DNA of 64,000 bases from Flavobacterium endoglycinae (GTDB lineage: Bacteria; Bacteroidota; Bacteroidia; Flavobacteriales; Flavobacteriaceae), in contig NZ_CP071448.1 of the NCBI RefSeq assembly GCF_017352115.1, positions 1-64,000 on the forward strand. Direction: 5' to 3'. The notes under the pieces were generated by a model. It did no database searches. It was not told the DNA's origin and saw nothing but the letters and a program-made list of their open reading frames with translations. The first letter of the stretch is position 1. Each line of letters opens with the position of its first letter. The translations under genes were made by a program, and so were the position numbers. Below are positions 62,028 through 64,000 of this stretch, piece by piece.

Positions 62028-62159
62028 ATCCATAAAAGATGTAAGATATTCATTTTAAGGCGTATTATGTAAATCGAAAAACTAATCATATAAAACACTG
62101 GAAATCAATATCATTAATTTTAACTATTCAAAGAAAATATTAATTTAAGATTTGAAGTT

Positions 62160-63161
62160 ATGGATGATAAAAACAAAATATCACGAAGAACTGCTTTAAC
62201 AGGAATGGGAGCAATTTGTTTAACAACTGCTTTCACACCAGTCATTGGAGCTGATTTTTCTATGAAAGAAGAATGGTCTACACTCCCCGAAGATCCAACC
62301 ACAAAATATCCCCGTCCGCCCTTTAAAGAACAATCGCAGCCTTGGCCGGGACTTGTTAGTAAAATGGATCCGCGTCCTGATCATGGAGAAAAGAGTTATA
62401 AAGGTTCTGGCAGATTAAAAGGCCGTAAAGCTTTAATAACTGGTGGTGACTCAGGTATGGGAAGAGCAGCAGCTATTGCCTATGCCAGAGAAGGTGCCGA
62501 TGTAGCAATAAATTACTATCCTACTGAAGAGGAAGATGCAAAAGAAGTTATTCAGCTTATTAAAGCAGAAGGACGAAAAGCAGTAGCAATTCCGGGAGAT
62601 TTAAGAGATGAAAATTTCTGCAAATCGTTAGTCGAACAAGCCGTAAAAGCGCTTGGAGGTCTGGATATTGTTATTAATAATGCTGCAAGACAGCAAACTC
62701 ATGATTCAATTCTAGATATTTCGACAGAAGATTTTGATGCGACCATGAAAACAAATATTTATGCTCCTTTCTGGATTATAAAAGCAGCACTTCCTCATCT
62801 AAAGCCAGGTTCTTCGATAATAGGGACAAGTTCAGTTCAAGCTTATGCTCCTACTGAAGATTTGTACGATTATGCACAAACAAAAGCAGCAACTACCAAT
62901 TATATTAAATCACTGGCCCGACAACTAGCTCCTAAAGGAATACGCGTAAACGGAGTGGCTCCTGGTCCTGTATGGACGGCGCTTCAGGTAAGCGGTGGTG
63001 CGACAATGGAAAAACTTAAGAATTTTGGTTCACAAACGCCTATGGGAAGACCCGGACAACCGGCAGAGCTTGCTTCCATTTATGTTCAGCTGGTAGCTGA
63101 AGATGCGAGTTATGCGACTGGACAAATCTATGGTTCCAGCGGTGGTGAAGGAAATCCTTAA
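62160..63161 (+). CDS. YghA-like SDR oxidoreductase with a twin-arginine signal
   Basis: A 333-residue protein. The N-terminus ISRRTALTGMGAICLTTAFT has the RR pair and hydrophobic stretch of a Tat signal, consistent with export of a folded cofactor-loaded enzyme. After a Pro-rich linker (PWPGLVSKMDPRPDHGEKSY), a classical SDR follows: LITGGDSGMGRA, INNAARQQTH, GTSSVQAYAP, YAQTKAAT and VAPGPVWTALQ. It matches the YghA / general-stress-protein SDR group. It opens a likely operon with the small YdaT-like and acidic proteins (63185, 63415). Confidence 0.9.
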   Translation: MDDKNKISRRTALTGMGAICLTTAFTPVIGADFSMKEEWSTLPEDPTTKYPRPPFKEQSQPWPGLVSKMDPRPDHGEKSYKGSGRLKGRKALITGGDSGMGRAAAIAYAREGADVAINYYPTEEEDAKEVIQLIKAEGRKAVAIPGDLRDENFCKSLVEQAVKALGGLDIVINNAARQQTHDSILDISTEDFDATMKTNIYAPFWIIKAALPHLKPGSSIIGTSSVQAYAPTEDLYDYAQTKAATTNYIKSLARQLAPKGIRVNGVAPGPVWTALQVSGGATMEKLKNFGSQTPMGRPGQPAELASIYVQLVAEDASYATGQIYGSSGGEGNP

Positions 63162-63184
63162 ATAACCCATTTAATTTTTAAGTC

Positions 63185-63391
63185 ATGCCTTGGTATTCCG
63201 GAGATTATCCTCCCTCCTATAAAAATCAGCCGAAAGAAATTCGGGAAAAAGCTGTTGAAATAGCCAACGCCCTGCTTCAGGATGGCGCTGAAGAAGGAGT
63301 TGCAATTGCAACAGGATTGAAACAAGCTCGTGAATTACTTACAAGTCACAAAGAGAAAAACAGTAGAACAAACCATACAAAAAAGAATTAA
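63185..63391 (+). CDS. Small YdaT-like protein
   Basis: A 68-residue protein beginning MPWYSGDYPPSYKNQPKEIR, then EKAVEIANALLQDGAEEGVA. This matches the pattern of Bacillus YdaT-type general stress proteins (MPWxxxDYPxSxKNLxxxxRxKAIDIANAL). The tail is basic. Function unknown. It lies 23 nt after the Tat-SDR gene. Confidence 0.75.
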   Translation: MPWYSGDYPPSYKNQPKEIREKAVEIANALLQDGAEEGVAIATGLKQARELLTSHKEKNSRTNHTKKN

Positions 63392-63414
63392 GTATCACAT
63401 TAAAACTAAATATT

Positions 63415-63780
63415 ATGTCAAGAGAAAATTATGATAATTACGATCAGGAAGATTTTACTTATCAAGCAGCAGATCACGTTGCCGGAGATTCTATTAATTC
63501 AGAAACGATGGAAAAAAAAGATCCAGCAATTAATCAGCATCAAAACGAATCAGACAGACACAGTCATATACCACATCATGATGAGGATAGCATAAGTGAA
63601 CATTCTGATGAAAAAGAAAATGACACTTCAGATCCTTTCTTTCAAAAAAATGCCTCTATAGCTCAAGATTTAGATGAGGATCTTAAAGATGAAGATGACG
63701 ACGATGATTTTGACAATGATGCTAATAGAAGAACATTAGATGAGACAAAACCCGATGAAGACGAGGATGACGATTACTAA
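63415..63780 (+). CDS. Highly acidic disordered protein
   Basis: A 121-residue Asp/Glu/Ser/His-rich protein (MSRENYDNYDQEDFTYQAAD at the start; DEDLKDEDDDDDFDNDANRR near the end). It is probably a paralog of the 42668 protein. Third gene in the run with the YghA-like SDR and YdaT-like protein, followed by a terminator. Function unknown. Confidence 0.65.
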   Translation: MSRENYDNYDQEDFTYQAADHVAGDSINSETMEKKDPAINQHQNESDRHSHIPHHDEDSISEHSDEKENDTSDPFFQKNASIAQDLDEDLKDEDDDDDFDNDANRRTLDETKPDEDEDDDY

Positions 63781-63804
63781 TGTCACAAATTAATTATCGA
63801 ATAA

Positions 63805-63856
63805 AAATAAATCCTGAAAGGAATCTAAATAGTTTCTTTTCAGGATTTATTTTTTA
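63805..63856 (+). terminator. Rho-independent terminator
   Basis: AAATAAATCCTGAAA (63805-63819) pairs with TTTCAGGATTTATTT (63838-63852), followed by more T, 25 nt after the acidic protein stop. Confidence 0.8.
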
Positions 63857-63934
63857 ATGATCCGAATTGTATAGCATTGCATTTAATCAGCTGCATATTT
63901 ATTATTCCAATACAACATCAATAAAAGGGTTACA

Positions 63935-64000
63935 ATGATACAAGATGCTGTTCCTTCAAAAAACAATGAAAGACAATACGTGGTAACGGAAGGTTCTCCT
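63935..64000 (+). CDS. Start of an unidentified gene (cut by window edge)
   Basis: An ATG at 63935 opens a frame to the window end encoding MIQDAVPSKNNERQYVVTEG followed by Ser and Pro. The N-terminus, with a TxxGSP-like element after a polar stretch, is reminiscent of the beginning of clade catalases, but 22 residues are too few to assign it. Confidence 0.35.
   Translation, partial: MIQDAVPSKNNERQYVVTEGSP

Noticed and set aside
1-64000. tRNA, rRNA, tmRNA, prophage or plasmid genes
   Set aside because: I looked for cloverleaf-like and conserved rRNA stretches and for integrase, capsid or replication genes and recognised none; a covariance-model scan would be needed to exclude small RNAs.

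Overview
The window looks like chromosomal DNA of a Flavobacterium-like member of the Bacteroidota. The DNA is AT-rich and genes mostly lack Shine-Dalgarno sequences. The clearest promoters fit the Bacteroidota TTG / TAnnTTTG pattern. Many products belong to families common in this group: CzcCBA efflux, DUF892, DUF4833, GtrA, large PAS kinases, CheB-CheR-PAS kinases and REP-associated tyrosine transposases. No rRNA, tRNA, CRISPR array, phage or plasmid module was seen. This assignment is inference from sequence character only.

Layout. 1-7.1 kb (+): end of an Mg-type P-type ATPase followed by a CusB/CzcA/TolC-type tripartite metal efflux operon and an outer-membrane barrel gene with a frameshift in its signal peptide. 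7.6-9.3 kb: divergent HxlR regulator and crotonase-family gene with a clear operator/promoter, then a decayed MDR oxidoreductase. 9.5-13.1 kb (-): S41 peptidase, DUF2867-type Rossmann protein, SDR. 13.3-16.1 kb (-): a tight operon of PhyH-type dioxygenase, a 50-codon gene, CDP-alcohol phosphatidyltransferase, GtrA and DUF4833, preceded by a 16-codon ORF ending in nine consecutive Cys codons. 16.2-20.9 kb (-): SDR, DUF892, a large six-hairpin-like protein and small membrane proteins. 21.0-28.5 kb: a signalling island of two PAS kinases, a CheY-like receiver, and a CheB-CheR-PAS-kinase fusion whose esterase and phosphoacceptor residues appear lost.

28.5-30.3 kb: a REP/RAYT locus of three 132-133 bp palindromic units, a Y1 transposase and a further diverged unit. 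30.3-38.6 kb: amino acid permease, lipoprotein, an SDR with a lipoprotein signal, alkyladenine glycosylase, DHA2 exporter, flavodoxin-like protein, SRPBCC protein and zinc alcohol dehydrogenase. 38.7-43.9 kb: a stress-type cluster of DUF892, SpoIIAA-like, DUF2158-like, DUF72, a glycosyltransferase, and Lys-rich or Asp/Glu-rich small proteins. 43.9-48.0 kb (-): a 1349-residue multi-PAS kinase. 48.5-54.5 kb (+): a single-chain xanthine-dehydrogenase-like molybdoenzyme and a c-type cytochrome lipoprotein. 54.8-61.5 kb: aldo/keto reductase, SDR, luciferase-like monooxygenase and VOC enzymes with AraC, Crp and MarR regulators. 61.7-64 kb (+): acidic proteins, a Tat-exported YghA-like SDR, a YdaT-like protein and the start of another gene.

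The best candidate for an undescribed system is the poly-Cys leader ORF in front of the PhyH/CDP-alcohol phosphatidyltransferase/GtrA operon, which suggests cysteine- or thiol-responsive control of envelope lipid or glycan chemistry. The RAYT locus, the catalytically degenerate CheB-CheR-kinase fusion and the set of charged disordered stress proteins come next.
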